In this document: in pieces, positions 51,632 to 60,616 of the stretch
Numbering within the stretch: the stretch's first letter is position 1
How the letters are laid out: every line of letters begins with the position of its first letter
Program-made: the position numbers and the translations under genes
Notes under the pieces: generated by a model
What the model was told of the DNA's origin: nothing
Seen by the model: the letters and a program-made list of their open reading frames with translations, nothing else
Database searches by the model: none
DNA from: Stenotrophomonas sp. NA06056
Lineage (GTDB): Bacteria > Pseudomonadota > Gammaproteobacteria > Xanthomonadales > Xanthomonadaceae
Assembly: GCF_013364355.1 (NCBI RefSeq)
Contig: NZ_CP054931.1
Coordinates: 3,286,001-3,350,000 of the forward strand
DNA: 64,000 nucleotides
Direction: 5' to 3'

Positions 51632-51637
51632 ATTCTA
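51632..51637 (-). promoter_or_regulatory. -10 box of the gdx promoter
   Basis: TAGAAT on the minus strand, about 7 bases before the expected start of the riboswitch RNA. No good -35 is seen in the GC-rich bases upstream. Confidence 0.5.
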
Positions 51638-51702
51638 GCAACGGCGGCAGTCACGGGCCGATACCGCGGCCAACGGGTTACATCGGATTCAGCGCGTGAA
51701 GC

Positions 51703-51732
51703 TGGCGTCAGCGCCCCTGCCTGCGCTAGAAT
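51703..51732 (+). promoter_or_regulatory. Possible promoter upstream of the SRP RNA gene
   Basis: TAGAAT at 51727-51732 with a weak TGGCGT (51703-51708, spacing 18). It lies about 110 bases before the mature SRP RNA; between them is a GGCCGCC / GGCGGCC hairpin (51816-51833), so the primary transcript may have a processed leader. Confidence 0.4.
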
Positions 51733-51844
51733 GCGCGTCTGCCATCGGTCAATTGATGCGCAGTCCGGCTGTGGTCTCCGGCGCTCAACGCGCTGCTTCC
51801 CCTGATCCGTGAATCGGCCGCCTCCGGGCGGCCAACGTCTCTAT

Positions 51845-51952
51845 GGTGGCCCCGTCGGCCCCTCGCGACGCTAGGTCGAAAACTCCGCCAGGGCCGGAAG
51901 GCAGCAACGGTATCGATCGACGCGGGCGCCGAGGTCAGCCGGCGGGGCCACC
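51845..51952 (+). ncRNA. ffs: 4.5S signal recognition particle RNA
   Basis: The ends pair as GGTGGCCCCGTCGG with CCGGCGGGGCCACC. The apical domain carries the SRP signature CCAGGGCCGGAAGGCAGCAA, with the GGAA tetraloop and the AGCA asymmetric bulge to which Ffh binds. It is about 108 nt, normal for gammaproteobacteria. A T-run follows at 51956. Confidence 0.93.
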
Positions 51953-51955
51953 GCC

Positions 51956-52028
51956 TTTTTGGGGCGAGCCCGCCCTGGTAGATGCCAACCCTGGTTGGCG
52001 CCCTTCGCCGGGCATGGTCCGGCGCTAC
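51956..52028. repeat. T-run end of ffs and two SMAG-like palindromes
   Basis: TTTTTT follows the SRP RNA closing stem. Then come GGTAGATGCCAACC / GGTTGGCGCC (51977-52003) and GCCGGGCATGGTCCGGCGCTAC (from 52007), both GTAG-type elements, before the convergent gene end at 52025. Confidence 0.65.
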
Positions 52029-52414
52029 CGCGCCTCCGGCGTGCCCTGATGGAACACCAGACGCCACCCGTGCGCATGCCGGCGCCACAGCGAACTGCGC
52101 AGCACCCAGCGTTGCGGTTGGCCATCGATGTGATAGCGGCTGCGGTAGCGCACCTGGGCCAGGCCCTCCGCCAGCATCCACACCGCGTACTGGTCCGACT
52201 CGATCACCCCCTGCGCACGCTCCAGCGGGATCTCTTCCAGCGCAGCCTCACGACCGTAGCACTGGCCGAAGCTGCCGATCTCACTGAAGTCCTCATCCAG
52301 CAGTTCCGCCAGCCACGCGCGGTCACCGCGCACCTGCGGGGTGTGCAGTGCGCGTTCAAGGCGCTCCAGTTCTGCGGCCAACGCTGCATCGGCAGGCTGG
52401 CCAACGGCCGTCAC
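52025..52414 (-). CDS. DUF4440/NTF2-like protein
   Basis: This encodes 129 residues from a GTG at 52414 that overlaps the upstream stop by 4 bases (GTGA); this coupling decides the start. The cone-like NTF2 fold is suggested by LERALHTPQVRGDRAWLAEL, DEDFSEIGSFGQCYGREAAL and WVLRSSLWRRHAHGWRLVFH. The family has enzymes and binding proteins; here no catalytic residues can be named. It is the last gene of a three-gene run with the MBL-fold and kdkA genes. Confidence 0.75.
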   Translation of the reverse strand: MTAVGQPADAALAAELERLERALHTPQVRGDRAWLAELLDEDFSEIGSFGQCYGREAALEEIPLERAQGVIESDQYAVWMLAEGLAQVRYRSRYHIDGQPQRWVLRSSLWRRHAHGWRLVFHQGTPEAR

Positions 52415-53178
52415 GGCGGATCCTGCGCCAGTACGTGCGGTGCGGTTGGGCTGGCCAGCGGCACGCACTGCCCCGGCTGTGCGACCCGATGGCCACGCGC
52501 CGCCAAGGCCTGGCCATCGGCCACGCTGGCGTAGTGGTACAGCATCATCCGTGCCTGCAGCTCAGCGCTGTACTCGCGCTCCAGGTCATCCACCCCGGTG
52601 TGCGACGGATTGCCATGCAACCCGCAGTCGTGGGCGATCAGTTCATTGTCGTTGGCAAAGCGCGCCAGCATTTCCGGAATCGGCCGCGTATCGCCGCTCC
52701 AGGTCAGCGCGCCCTGCAGGCGCAGGCCATAGGCCGTCTCCGGCCAATGGTGGCGCACCGGGAACACCTCCAGGCGTACGCCCTCGTGCCAGAACGCATC
52801 GCCCACCACGATCAGCTGGAAGGCATCCCAGAAGTTGGCACCGCCTTCGGCGAGCACATTCGGGTAGTCGCCGATCCGCTTGTGCAGCAACGGCACCACG
52901 GTGGCCGGCACGTACAGGCGCACCTTGCCGCGTCGCTGCGCGCTGAAGAAGGTATCCACGAACAGCCGCTCGAAACCCGCCACATGATCCAGGTGCACAT
53001 GGGTGACGAACAGCGCCTGCGGCATATGTCCGTAGTGCGCCTTGAAGGCGGTCAGGCCTTCACCGCCGCAGTCGATGGTCAGCCAGGGCCGGCCGTCGCG
53101 CTCGATCACCGACATCGGAGAACCCAGCTCGACCGCCGACGCATTGCCGACGCCGAGGAAACGCAACGACCAGTCCAT
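52411..53178 (-). CDS. Metallo-beta-lactamase-fold hydrolase
   Basis: This encodes 255 residues. The metal motif is THVHLDHVAGFERLF, with a further His/Asp set in VRHHWPETAYG, SGDTRPIPEM and AHDCGLHGNPSHTG. The layout resembles the RNase Z/phosphodiesterase-like branch, but no exosite is seen. The substrate is unknown. It overlaps kdkA by one base and the DUF4440 gene by four. Confidence 0.83.
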   Translation of the reverse strand: MDWSLRFLGVGNASAVELGSPMSVIERDGRPWLTIDCGGEGLTAFKAHYGHMPQALFVTHVHLDHVAGFERLFVDTFFSAQRRGKVRLYVPATVVPLLHKRIGDYPNVLAEGGANFWDAFQLIVVGDAFWHEGVRLEVFPVRHHWPETAYGLRLQGALTWSGDTRPIPEMLARFANDNELIAHDCGLHGNPSHTGVDDLEREYSAELQARMMLYHYASVADGQALAARGHRVAQPGQCVPLASPTAPHVLAQDPP

Positions 53179-53927
53179 CAGGTGCCCCGGTTCCAGGCCA
53201 TGTCATAGGCGCGACGCAGGCGCGCATAGTCTTTTTCCACGTCTTCCACGCTGCGCTCGCCGCGCAGCTTGATCAACGAGCGCAGCAGGCGCTTGAGATT
53301 ACGCTCGCGCCAGGCGGTGGCGGGGATGCGGATCACGCCCCGGTCGAAGTCGATCAGCCAGCCGTGGCCATTGCCATCGAACAGGATGTTGTGAGCGTTG
53401 AGGTCGGCGTGGTCCAGGCCGGCGCGATGGAAGCGCGCGATCATCCGCCCGGTTTCCTCCCATGGCGCACCGCGCCCGGCCACCAGCGCACGGTCGGCCA
53501 GCGAGCGCACCCCTTCGATCCGTTCCATCAGGATCGCGGCGCGGTAGCGCAGGCCCTCACGCATGTAGAAGGCGGCAATCGGCCTGGGCACCGGCAGTTT
53601 CTTCTCGCGCAGTGCGCGCATCAGCCGGAATTCGGCAAAGCTGCGGGTCCGGTCCGCCCCCCGCCAGATGTACTGGTCGTGGCTGATCCGGGCCGCCAGC
53701 CCCCCGCGCAGGTAGTGCCGCAGCACGCTGGGACCGAACGGTGCATCCACGAACCAGGCGCTGCCGCGGCCGCCCTCGCCCACCGGCCGGGCCTTGCCGG
53801 CCCAGTGCTGTGGCGAGAACAGACCGATCTCGGCTTGCCGCAGCCGCTCGCGGTCGAACAGAATGGCCCCGATGCCGCGACCCTCGCGGCATGGCGTCAG
53901 CGCTTCATTGGCGTCGAATGCGACCAT
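53178..53927 (-). CDS. kdkA: 3-deoxy-D-manno-octulosonic acid kinase
   Basis: This encodes 249 residues. The kinase-fold motifs are [12 protein letters not shown] (catalytic Asp, metal Asn) and [14 protein letters not shown], with the N-terminal [20 protein letters not shown] typical of KdkA/WaaP-like enzymes. It phosphorylates the KDO of the lipopolysaccharide inner core, which in some bacteria replaces a second KDO. It starts 20 bases from a divergent heptosyltransferase, so both probably share a control region. Confidence 0.9.
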   Translation of the reverse strand: MVAFDANEALTPCREGRGIGAILFDRERLRQAEIGLFSPQHWAGKARPVGEGGRGSAWFVDAPFGPSVLRHYLRGGLAARISHDQYIWRGADRTRSFAEFRLMRALREKKLPVPRPIAAFYMREGLRYRAAILMERIEGVRSLADRALVAGRGAPWEETGRMIARFHRAGLDHADLNAHNILFDGNGHGWLIDFDRGVIRIPATAWRERNLKRLLRSLIKLRGERSVEDVEKDYARLRRAYDMAWNRGT

Positions 53928-53947
53928 TCCTTTGAGTCTAACAACAC

Positions 53948-54994
53948 ATGGCATCAGCGTCCTCCTCCTTGTGTCTTCTGCGCCTGTCCGCTCTTGGCGA
54001 TGTGACCCACGTAGTGCCGCTGGTGCGCACCCTGCAGGCCGCGCGCCCGGACACACCGATCCACTGGATCATCGACAAGGTCGGGCAGAAGCTGCTTGAT
54101 GGCCTGCCGGGCGTGACCTTCCATGCCTACGACAAGAAAACCGGCATGGCCGGGGTAAAGGAACTGCGCAAGCAGCTGCCGCCCGGTCGTTTCGAGGCGC
54201 TGCTGCAGATGCAGGTGGCGTTCCGCGCGAACGTGCTGTCCGCCTTCATCCCCGCCGAGCGCCGCATCGGTTACGACCGCAGCCGCTCCAAGGATCTGCA
54301 CGGTCTCTTCATCAACGAACGCATTGCTGATCGCCCTGGCATCCATGTGCTCGATGCCATCGGCAGCTTCTGCGAGCCGCTTGGCCTGCGCCAGACCGAG
54401 GTCAGCTGGGACCTGGCCGTACCGCAGGCAGCCTATGACTGGGCCGCTGCGCAGTGGCAGGACGATGGCCGGCCAGTGCTGATGATCTCGCCCTGCTCCA
54501 GCCACGTGCGCCGCAACTGGTACGCCGACCGTTATGCCGAGGTCGCCAACCATGCCGTCACGCGTGGCTGGCGGATCGTGCTGTGTGGCGGCCGCAGCGA
54601 ACTGGAGCGCAGCATGGCCGACGCCATCCAGGCCCAGCTGGATGTTCCGGCGCTGGACCTGGTCGGCAAGGACACGCTCAAGCAGTTGCCGGCGTTGCTG
54701 GCCCGCGCCAACCTGGTGATGACCCCGGACTCTGGCCCGATGCACATCGCCAATGCGATGGGCACCAAGGTGCTGGGCCTGCATGCGGCCAGCAACCCGA
54801 ACCGCAGCGGCCCGTATTCGGACCGCCGCTACTGCGCGGACCGCTACGACGACGCAGCGCGCAAGTACCTGAGCAAGCAGGCGGCCGACCTCAAGTGGGG
54901 CACCAAGATCGAGTTCGACGATGTGATGGAACTGATCACCGTCGAGGACGGCATTGCCGCGTTCGAGCGTTACGTGGCCGACCATCTGGGCTGA
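53948..54994 (+). CDS. Glycosyltransferase family 9 (heptosyltransferase)
   Basis: This encodes 348 residues. It has the GT9 frame with [20 protein letters not shown] at the N-terminus, [20 protein letters not shown] for the nucleotide part, and [20 protein letters not shown] near the end. It adds heptose to LPS core; which heptose (WaaC, WaaF or WaaQ-like) cannot be decided. It is divergent from kdkA, fitting a joint LPS-core task. Confidence 0.88.
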   Translation: MASASSSLCLLRLSALGDVTHVVPLVRTLQAARPDTPIHWIIDKVGQKLLDGLPGVTFHAYDKKTGMAGVKELRKQLPPGRFEALLQMQVAFRANVLSAFIPAERRIGYDRSRSKDLHGLFINERIADRPGIHVLDAIGSFCEPLGLRQTEVSWDLAVPQAAYDWAAAQWQDDGRPVLMISPCSSHVRRNWYADRYAEVANHAVTRGWRIVLCGGRSELERSMADAIQAQLDVPALDLVGKDTLKQLPALLARANLVMTPDSGPMHIANAMGTKVLGLHAASNPNRSGPYSDRRYCADRYDDAARKYLSKQAADLKWGTKIEFDDVMELITVEDGIAAFERYVADHLG

Positions 54995-55071
54995 GTGGCA
55001 GACCGGGCAGCTGAGCGGTGTCTGATGGGTGCGGCCCCCTGGTCCGCACCTTCCCGCAGCCCGGTTGCTTC

Positions 55072-55094
55072 ATCCACGCGTGGCGTGGATCTGC
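55072..55094. repeat. SMAG palindrome between the heptosyltransferase and DUF6165 genes
   Basis: ATCCACGCGTGGCGTGGATC then TGC; the GTAG end is degenerate (GCAG). It lies between convergent genes. Confidence 0.75.
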
Positions 55095-55113
55095 TGCATC
55101 GGGCTGCGCGGGA

Positions 55114-55518
55114 TTACGCGCGCTGCGTGTAGTCCTGATAGGACTTCTCTTCCACGTAGGCCGAGCCCAGCGCCAGGTTGATCGCCTTCTTGATCCGCGC
55201 GCGTTCGTCGTTGCGCAGGTACACGCTGCGCGCCAGGTCGATGAACCCCTGATCGAAGGCCTGCGCCTTGTCCTTCAGGCGGATGTCGTCCTCGATTTCC
55301 CACAACTGCTCGTTGACCGCTTTCAACTCAGCGCGCAGCTTGGCGATGTCCTTCACTGCCGCCGGGTGCGCCATCCAGGTGGTCTCCAGTGCGGACAGCT
55401 CCTTGCGCACATTGACCAGCTTGCCTTCGTCACTGATCCGCTCGGATTTGATCTGCAGGATCGAGATCTTGTCCAGCAGTTCGCCGAATGAAACGGGGAC
55501 GAGGATTTCAGCGGTCAT
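55114..55518 (-). CDS. DUF6165 family protein
   Basis: This encodes 134 residues. It starts MTAEILVPVSFGELLDKISI and continues as a charged, mostly helical protein (LSALETTWMAHPAAVKDIAK, LRNDERARIKKAINLALGSA). Proteins of this type lie near LPS or capsule sugar genes in several proteobacteria; the molecular function is not known. It stands alone, downstream of a SMAG repeat. Confidence 0.8.
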   Translation of the reverse strand: MTAEILVPVSFGELLDKISILQIKSERISDEGKLVNVRKELSALETTWMAHPAAVKDIAKLRAELKAVNEQLWEIEDDIRLKDKAQAFDQGFIDLARSVYLRNDERARIKKAINLALGSAYVEEKSYQDYTQRA

Positions 55519-55570
55519 GGGGGCGCTCCAGCAAGTAATGGCACATGGTAACCCGCAGCGTGCGAACGGC

Positions 55571-55593
55571 ATCCACGCATGGCGTGGATCTAC
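55571..55593. repeat. SMAG palindrome near tRNA-Ser(CGA)
   Basis: ATCCACGCATGGCGTGGATC then TAC, the minus-strand form of the 23-bp element. It follows the module shared by both tRNA-Ser loci, in the same order as at 40102. Confidence 0.85.
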
Positions 55594-55613
55594 CCAAGCA
55601 TCCGGAGAAGACC

Positions 55614-55690
55614 GGCAAAGGGAGGGGCCCCAACGTTGCACCGCAACGTTTGGGGCGACGCGCGCAGCGCAGTCGCATCCCCACGCCAGA
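55614..55690 (-). repeat. Module shared with the other tRNA-Ser locus (copy B)
   Basis: On the minus strand: ATCTGGCG, about 25 variable bases, CGTCGCCCCAAACGTTGC, a loop, GCAACGTTGGGG and CCCCTCCCTTTGCC. Copy A at 39961-40037 has the same blocks in the same order and spacing. The central part folds as CCCCAACGTTGC / GCAACGTTTGGGG. Confidence 0.7.
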
Positions 55691-55738
55691 TTAAAAAAGA
55701 AGGGCTGCCTTTCGGCAGCCCTTCTTTTTTAATCTGGC
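55685..55738 (-). terminator. Terminator palindrome at tRNA-Ser(CGA)
   Basis: The arms GCCAGATTAAAAAAGAAGGG CTGCC and their exact complement (55714-55738) enclose TTTC. The stem includes the tRNA CCA end on one side and A/T runs that give U-runs in both directions. Confidence 0.85.
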
Positions 55739-55825
55739 GGAGAGGGGGGGATTCGAACCCCCGAGGCGCTATAAACGCCTGCCTGATTTCGAGTCAGGTA
55801 CATTCAACCGCTCTGCCACCTCTCC
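55735..55825 (-). tRNA. tRNA-Ser (anticodon CGA)
   Basis: The minus strand starts GGAGAGGTGGCAGAGCGG, with anticodon loop CTCGAAA (anticodon CGA), a long variable arm, a T-arm GGGGGTTCGAATCCCCC and encoded CCA. It is a class II tRNA of 91 nt. Confidence 0.96.
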
Positions 55826-55993
55826 AGATGTTCCCCGGCGAACCGGGGACGCGCATCATACGAGGAAGCGCGGCTGACGACAAGTCATTGCGCCCAATGA
55901 AGTGAAATTTTCCTGACTGCATGGCTTGCCGGATGTCCGCTTGGCCGTGATGATGCCGTTCTCCCCGGCATTACCCCGTCCCCAGCAGCCACC

Positions 55994-56698
55994 ATGATCG
56001 AATTCGGACATCTCACCCACCCCGGCCTGCGCCGCGAGCTCAACGAGGACACCTATTACGGTGACGGCGAGCTGGCCCTGTGGCTGGTGGCCGACGGCAT
56101 GGGCGGGCACGCCTGCGGCGAGGTGGCCAGCGCGCTGGCGCGCGAGACCATCGTCCGCGAGATCCGCCGGGGCGCACCGTTGGCGCAGGCGATCCGCACG
56201 GCCGACGAAGAAATCATCCGCGCCTCGCGCCGGCGCAACGACAGCCTGCCGATGGGCACCACCGTGGTCGCTGCCCGGGTGCAGGGCAATCGCTACGAAG
56301 TCGCCTGGGTTGGCGACAGCCGCGCCTATCTGTGGCGTGATGGCCAGCTTGCCCAGCTCAGCCAGGACCACAGCGTGGTGCAGGAACTGGTCGCGCAGGG
56401 CAACCTGACCGCCGAGCAGGCGCGTGCCCATCCCCACCGCAACGTCGTCACCCAGGCACTGGGCGTGACCGACCCGGCACACCTGAACGTGGCAACCACC
56501 AGCGGCGAACTGCGGCCGGGCATGCAGTTGCTGCTGTGCAGCGACGGCCTGACCGAGGAGGTGGATGATCGCGGCATCGCCCGCACCCTCGCCTTCGACG
56601 ATGCCAGCGCCCAGGAATGCGTGGACAGCCTGGTCGCCACCGCCCTCGACGGTGGCGGTTCGGACAACATCACCGTGATCCTGGTGCGCTGCCACTGA
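55994..56698 (+). CDS. PP2C-family serine/threonine phosphatase
   Basis: This encodes 234 residues. The metal-binding motifs are in order: RRELNEDTYY, LVADGMGGHACGEVAS, VAWVGDSRAYLWRDG, LLLCSDGLTEEVDD and GGGSDNITVILVRC. It removes phosphate from Ser/Thr residues. No cognate kinase is adjacent in this window; PP2C genes of this type often pair with kinases of type VI secretion or stress systems. It is monocistronic between tRNA-Ser and dnaQ. Confidence 0.92.
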   Translation: MIEFGHLTHPGLRRELNEDTYYGDGELALWLVADGMGGHACGEVASALARETIVREIRRGAPLAQAIRTADEEIIRASRRRNDSLPMGTTVVAARVQGNRYEVAWVGDSRAYLWRDGQLAQLSQDHSVVQELVAQGNLTAEQARAHPHRNVVTQALGVTDPAHLNVATTSGELRPGMQLLLCSDGLTEEVDDRGIARTLAFDDASAQECVDSLVATALDGGGSDNITVILVRCH

Positions 56699-56706
56699 CC
56701 AGCGCC

Positions 56707-56785
56707 ATCCACGCATGGCGTGGATCTACAGTAGAGCCACGCCATGCGTGGCTGCATTTCGAACGAATCACCACGCCATGCGTGG
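56707..56785. repeat. Cluster of three SMAG-type palindromes
   Basis: ATCCACGCATGGCGTGGATC (56707), then GTAGAGCCACGCCATGCGTG (56731) in the opposite sense, then CCACGCCATGCGTGG (56771). The first two form an inverted pair with one base between. It lies between convergent PP2C and dnaQ genes. Confidence 0.8.
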
Positions 56786-56798
56786 CTGCCGCGGCCGC

Positions 56799-57527
56799 TT
56801 ACGCGCTCGCGGCTTCTTCCACCTTCGGGCCATCCCACAATGCGTGGCCGGCCTTCTTGCGCAGCCGCTCCAGGCGCGCCGCATGCGCCTCCTGTTCCGA
56901 TGGCGTAGCCACCACGCGCGGGCGCGGCAGCAGCTTGGATGCATCGAACGCCTGCAACGCCGCAGCGCCACCGGTATCGTCATCGCCCAGTCCGAAACCG
57001 ATCTCCTCCTGGCCCGAGGTCAGCGCGATGTAGACATCGCCCAGAATCTGCGCATCCAGCAGACCGCCGTGCAGTGCGCGGTGCGAGTTGTCCACGCCCA
57101 GCCGCTTGCACAGCGCGTCCAGTGAGTTGCGCTGGCCCGGGAAGCGCTCGCGTGCCATCGCCAGGGTATCGATCACCGTGCAGCGGTCGGTGATCTTCCC
57201 GTACTGCGGCCCCAGCAGGGACAGCTCGTTGTCGAGGAAGCCCAGGTCGAACGCCGCGTTGTGGATGATCAGCTCGGCGCCATCGATGAAGGCGAGGAAT
57301 TCCTCGGCGATCTGCGCGAAGTCCGGCTTGTCGTCCAGGAACTCCAGGGTCAGGCCGGTGACTTCCTGCGCGCCCTGTTCGAATTCGCAGTCCGGCTTGA
57401 TGTACTGATGGTAGTTGTTGCCGGTCGGGCGGCGCTTGAAGAGCTCAACGCAGCCGATTTCGACGATGCGATTGCCCTTTCTCCACTCCAGGCCGGTGGT
57501 TTCGGTATCGAGGATGATCTGACGCAT
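56799..57527 (-). CDS. dnaQ: DNA polymerase III epsilon subunit (proofreading exonuclease)
   Basis: This encodes 242 residues. Exo I motif LDTETTGLEWRKGNRIVEIG, Exo II in IIHNAAFDLGFLDNEL and Exo III in HRALHGGLLDAQIL (the DEDDh type). The C-terminal helical region would bind the alpha subunit. It is followed upstream by rnhA (4-base gap), the dnaQ-rnhA pairing known from E. coli, though here the genes are in tandem. Confidence 0.96.
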   Translation of the reverse strand: MRQIILDTETTGLEWRKGNRIVEIGCVELFKRRPTGNNYHQYIKPDCEFEQGAQEVTGLTLEFLDDKPDFAQIAEEFLAFIDGAELIIHNAAFDLGFLDNELSLLGPQYGKITDRCTVIDTLAMARERFPGQRNSLDALCKRLGVDNSHRALHGGLLDAQILGDVYIALTSGQEEIGFGLGDDDTGGAAALQAFDASKLLPRPRVVATPSEQEAHAARLERLRKKAGHALWDGPKVEEAASA

Positions 57528-57531
57528 GGGC

Positions 57532-57984
57532 TCAGTTTACCGGGCTGGAGTCGCGGATCTGGATCGCGGCGTTGCGGGCCAGCGTATCCACGCGTTCATT
57601 GTCCGGGTCACCGGAGTGGCCTTTCACCCAGCGCCAGTCGATCTGGTGCCGCAGCGTGGCTGCCTGCAGGCGTTCCCACAATTCACGGTTCTTCACCGGG
57701 TCACCGCCGGCGGTCTTCCAGTTCTTGCGGATCCAGCCCGGCAACCACTGGGTCAGGCCTTGCCGTACGTACTGCGAATCGGTGTAGAGGACGATCTCGC
57801 AGGGTTCGGTCAGCGACTCCAGGCCGGAAATGGCCGCCATCAGCTCCATCCGATTGTTGGTGGTATGTGCTTCACCACCGCTCAGTTCGCGCTCATGCCC
57901 CTTGTAGCGCAGCAGCGCCGCCCAGCCACCGGGGCCGGGATTGCCGAGGCAGGAACCGTCGGTGTGGATTTCGATGGTTTTCAA
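57532..57984 (-). CDS. rnhA: Ribonuclease HI
   Basis: This encodes 150 residues. Catalytic residues sit in [17 protein letters not shown] (Asp), [13 protein letters not shown] (Glu), [12 protein letters not shown] (Asp) and a late Asp in [14 protein letters not shown]. The basic protrusion ([20 protein letters not shown]) is present as in E. coli. It removes RNA from RNA-DNA hybrids. It lies between the methyltransferase and dnaQ genes. Confidence 0.97.
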   Translation of the reverse strand: MKTIEIHTDGSCLGNPGPGGWAALLRYKGHERELSGGEAHTTNNRMELMAAISGLESLTEPCEIVLYTDSQYVRQGLTQWLPGWIRKNWKTAGGDPVKNRELWERLQAATLRHQIDWRWVKGHSGDPDNERVDTLARNAAIQIRDSSPVN

Positions 57985-57996
57985 TACAACTCCAGA

Positions 57997-58641
57997 TCAG
58001 GTAGCAACGGTGCCGTGCCAGCGCACGGGCAACGGGGTCGGCCCAGGTAGGGCCAGCGTGCGTTTTTCGGCGTGGAACAGACAGGCCGCTCGCAAGGGCG
58101 CCCAGCCGCCGCGACGGCGGCTGCCGGCCCCCTGCCACATCGGCCCGAGGTAACGCATGTCCTCGCATTCCAGCCCATGACGCCCAAGCAGCTGGCGGAT
58201 GCGCTGCGGCGTGCGCACCACCAGCCCATGCTGGCGCCAGCGCGTGCGGAACGGGCTGAACGGATTGAGGCTGGTCAGCCACAGATGGCCGCCGGGCATC
58301 AACACGCGCTCGCATTCGTCCAGCAGATGGTCAGCATCACCGACGGTCACGTGCTGCAGCACGATGGCGTTGACGCTCTCGTTGGGCAGCGGCAACGGCA
58401 GTGCGCAGCGGGTATCACCGGCGTATCCAGTACCCTGGCGATGCAGGCGCAGCCCTCGCCCGCCCAGCTGCGCATCGGCCAGCCACGCAGCACTCGGCGC
58501 GATCCACAACCAGGGCCGCGTCGGCAGCAGCGACAGCTGCGGCAGCAGCAGTTGCCGTTCAAGCACGCGCAAGGACTCCGCCGGTTCGCTGTCGAACCAC
58601 GGGGCCTGGCTCGCTTGACGGGTGCTCTGCAGCGCGGGCAT
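57997..58641 (-). CDS. SAM-dependent methyltransferase-like protein
   Basis: This encodes 214 residues. The C-terminal two thirds match class I methyltransferases of the Methyltransf_11 group ([40 protein letters not shown]), but the first glycine-rich SAM loop (usually VLDxGCGxG) is eroded, so its activity is uncertain. Similar genes sit between gloB and rnhA in many gammaproteobacteria. It is divergent from gloB with 11 bases between the starts. Confidence 0.8.
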   Translation of the reverse strand: MPALQSTRQASQAPWFDSEPAESLRVLERQLLLPQLSLLPTRPWLWIAPSAAWLADAQLGGRGLRLHRQGTGYAGDTRCALPLPLPNESVNAIVLQHVTVGDADHLLDECERVLMPGGHLWLTSLNPFSPFRTRWRQHGLVVRTPQRIRQLLGRHGLECEDMRYLGPMWQGAGSRRRGGWAPLRAACLFHAEKRTLALPGPTPLPVRWHGTVAT

Positions 58642-58652
58642 GGTCCAATTCT

Positions 58653-59417
58653 ATGCGACTGACTGCCCTGCCCGCATTTGCGGACAATTACATCTGGATG
58701 CTGATCGCCGACGACGGTGCTGCCGTGGTCGTCGATCCCGGCGACGCTGCGCCGGTACTGGCGCTGGCCGCGCAAGGCGTGCGTGTGGACACCATCCTGC
58801 TCACCCATCACCACGACGATCACATCGGCGGGGTACCAGCGCTGCAGGCGCGTTTCCCCGGCGTGCGCGTGGTTGCACCGGTCGAAGAGCGCATCCCGAT
58901 GGCCACCGAACGAGTCGGTGAAGGTGAACGTGTTCAGGCACTGGGCCGGATGTTCCACGTACTATCCGTCCCCGGGCACACCCGCAGCCACATCGCGTTT
59001 CACACCGCTGAACAGCTTTTCAGCGGAGATTCGTTGTTCAGCCTGGGCTGTGGACGCCTGTTCGAAGGTACGCCGTCCCAGCTGCTGGCATCGATGCGCA
59101 AGCTGGGTGCCCTGCCCGCGCAACTGCTGCTGTGTTGCGCTCACGAGTACACCGTGTCAAATGCCGTCTTCGCGCGGCATGTCGACCCCGCCAACGCTGC
59201 CTTGTTGCAGCGCCAAGAGGAGGCTTTGGCCATGCGCCGCGATGACCGTTCCACCCTGCCAGTATCCCTGGCCGATGAAATTGCCTGTAATCCGTTCCTG
59301 CGTACCCACACTGCGCCCATCCGCGCGGCCGTGTCGGCGCACCTGGGGCGCGAGGTCGTGGACGACGTCGACGTCATGGCCGGTCTCCGGCACTGGAAAG
59401 ACGGCTTCCGCGCATGA
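58653..59417 (+). CDS. gloB: Hydroxyacylglutathione hydrolase (glyoxalase II)
   Basis: This encodes 254 residues from ATG 58653. The binuclear metal motif is [11 protein letters not shown], with further ligands in [29 protein letters not shown] and CCAHEYT. It splits S-lactoylglutathione into lactate and glutathione in methylglyoxal removal. It overlaps the MltD-like gene by 4 bases. Confidence 0.96.
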   Translation: MRLTALPAFADNYIWMLIADDGAAVVVDPGDAAPVLALAAQGVRVDTILLTHHHDDHIGGVPALQARFPGVRVVAPVEERIPMATERVGEGERVQALGRMFHVLSVPGHTRSHIAFHTAEQLFSGDSLFSLGCGRLFEGTPSQLLASMRKLGALPAQLLLCCAHEYTVSNAVFARHVDPANAALLQRQEEALAMRRDDRSTLPVSLADEIACNPFLRTHTAPIRAAVSAHLGREVVDDVDVMAGLRHWKDGFRA

Positions 59418-60616
59418 GTCGCCGAAGTCTGCCGCTGGCCCTGGGTCTTGTCCTGGGGTTGGCCGGAACTGCCGGCGCACAATCGCTGGGCGCCGGCATC
59501 AGCCAGAACCTGACCGCCGCCTCGGCCCTGCCGCTGGATCCGTCGACACTGCCGGCCGCATCGGTACGCAACGGCCAGGAGATCTTCTCCAGCTTCCGCG
59601 ACGGTCTGGCCGAACCGAGCTGCGACGCCGAGGCGACCAGCCCGCGCTGGCAGAAGCAGTTCGCCCACGCCCCTTCGCGGCTGGCCAACCAGGATGACGA
59701 CGCGCTGGTGCTGTTCGGTTACGTGGTCGAAGAACTGCGCAAAGCCAACCTGCCGACCGAATTCGCCCTGATTCCCTTCGTCGAAAGCGGCTACCGGCCC
59801 AATGCCCGCAACGGCAGCGGCCCGACCGGCCTGTGGCAGTTCATCGCCACCACTGCACGCAACCATCGCGTGCCGATGAGCAACAACTACGACGGCCGGC
59901 TGTCGGCAGTGGAGTCCACCCAGGCCGCCGTGCGCTACCTGAAGACCCTGCATGGCATGTTCGGTGGTGACTGGCGCCTGGCTACCATGGCCTACAACGC
60001 CGGCGAGTACCGCGTGCTGCAGTCCATGCGCAAGGCTGGCATGAATGCGCAGAACGCCAAGCCGGCCGGCCTGCCCGGGCTGTCGCCGGTCACCCATGCC
60101 TACGTCGAGAAGCTGCATGCCCTGGCCTGCGTGCTGGAAGACGTGGAAGACCAGCCGGGCGTGATGGCCTCGCTGGACCGCACCGTACCGGTGCTGAAGG
60201 ACCACACCCTGCCGGCGGGCACCAGCGTCCAGCAGTGGGCCGCACAGCGCGCCCTGGACCCGGCGAAGATCGCCCGCTTGAACCCGGCGCTGGCCGCCGG
60301 CAACCGCCCGTCGGGCACGGCGCGCGTCCTGGCGCCGGTCTCAGCGTCCAACGCGAACGTTGCCGACATCGCCAGCACGGCCGTCGCCACCGCCCTGGCC
60401 AGCACCGCCAGCACTGCGCCGGCCCCGCAGGTGGCAAAGGTGGTCGCGTCGGCTGCTGATCGTCCGCGCAACCGTCGCCACACCGTGCGCAACGGCGAAT
60501 CTGCCTGGACCATCGCCCGTCGCTACGGCATGCCGGTCAAGGCACTGTTGTCGCTGAACGGCTTGAGCGGCAGCGCCGTGTTGAAGCCAGGCGCGGTACT
60601 GCGCGTCGAAGACTGA
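59414..60616 (+). CDS. MltD-like lytic murein transglycosylase with LysM
   Basis: This encodes 400 residues. A signal peptide covers about residues 1-22 ([15 protein letters not shown]); no lipobox is seen, unlike E. coli MltD. The SLT domain has [20 protein letters not shown] (catalytic Glu), [15 protein letters not shown] and [13 protein letters not shown] single C-terminal LysM ([20 protein letters not shown]) binds peptidoglycan. It follows gloB with overlap, the gloB-mltD order of E. coli relatives. Confidence 0.93.
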   Translation: MSRRSLPLALGLVLGLAGTAGAQSLGAGISQNLTAASALPLDPSTLPAASVRNGQEIFSSFRDGLAEPSCDAEATSPRWQKQFAHAPSRLANQDDDALVLFGYVVEELRKANLPTEFALIPFVESGYRPNARNGSGPTGLWQFIATTARNHRVPMSNNYDGRLSAVESTQAAVRYLKTLHGMFGGDWRLATMAYNAGEYRVLQSMRKAGMNAQNAKPAGLPGLSPVTHAYVEKLHALACVLEDVEDQPGVMASLDRTVPVLKDHTLPAGTSVQQWAAQRALDPAKIARLNPALAAGNRPSGTARVLAPVSASNANVADIASTAVATALASTASTAPAPQVAKVVASAADRPRNRRHTVRNGESAWTIARRYGMPVKALLSLNGLSGSAVLKPGAVLRVED

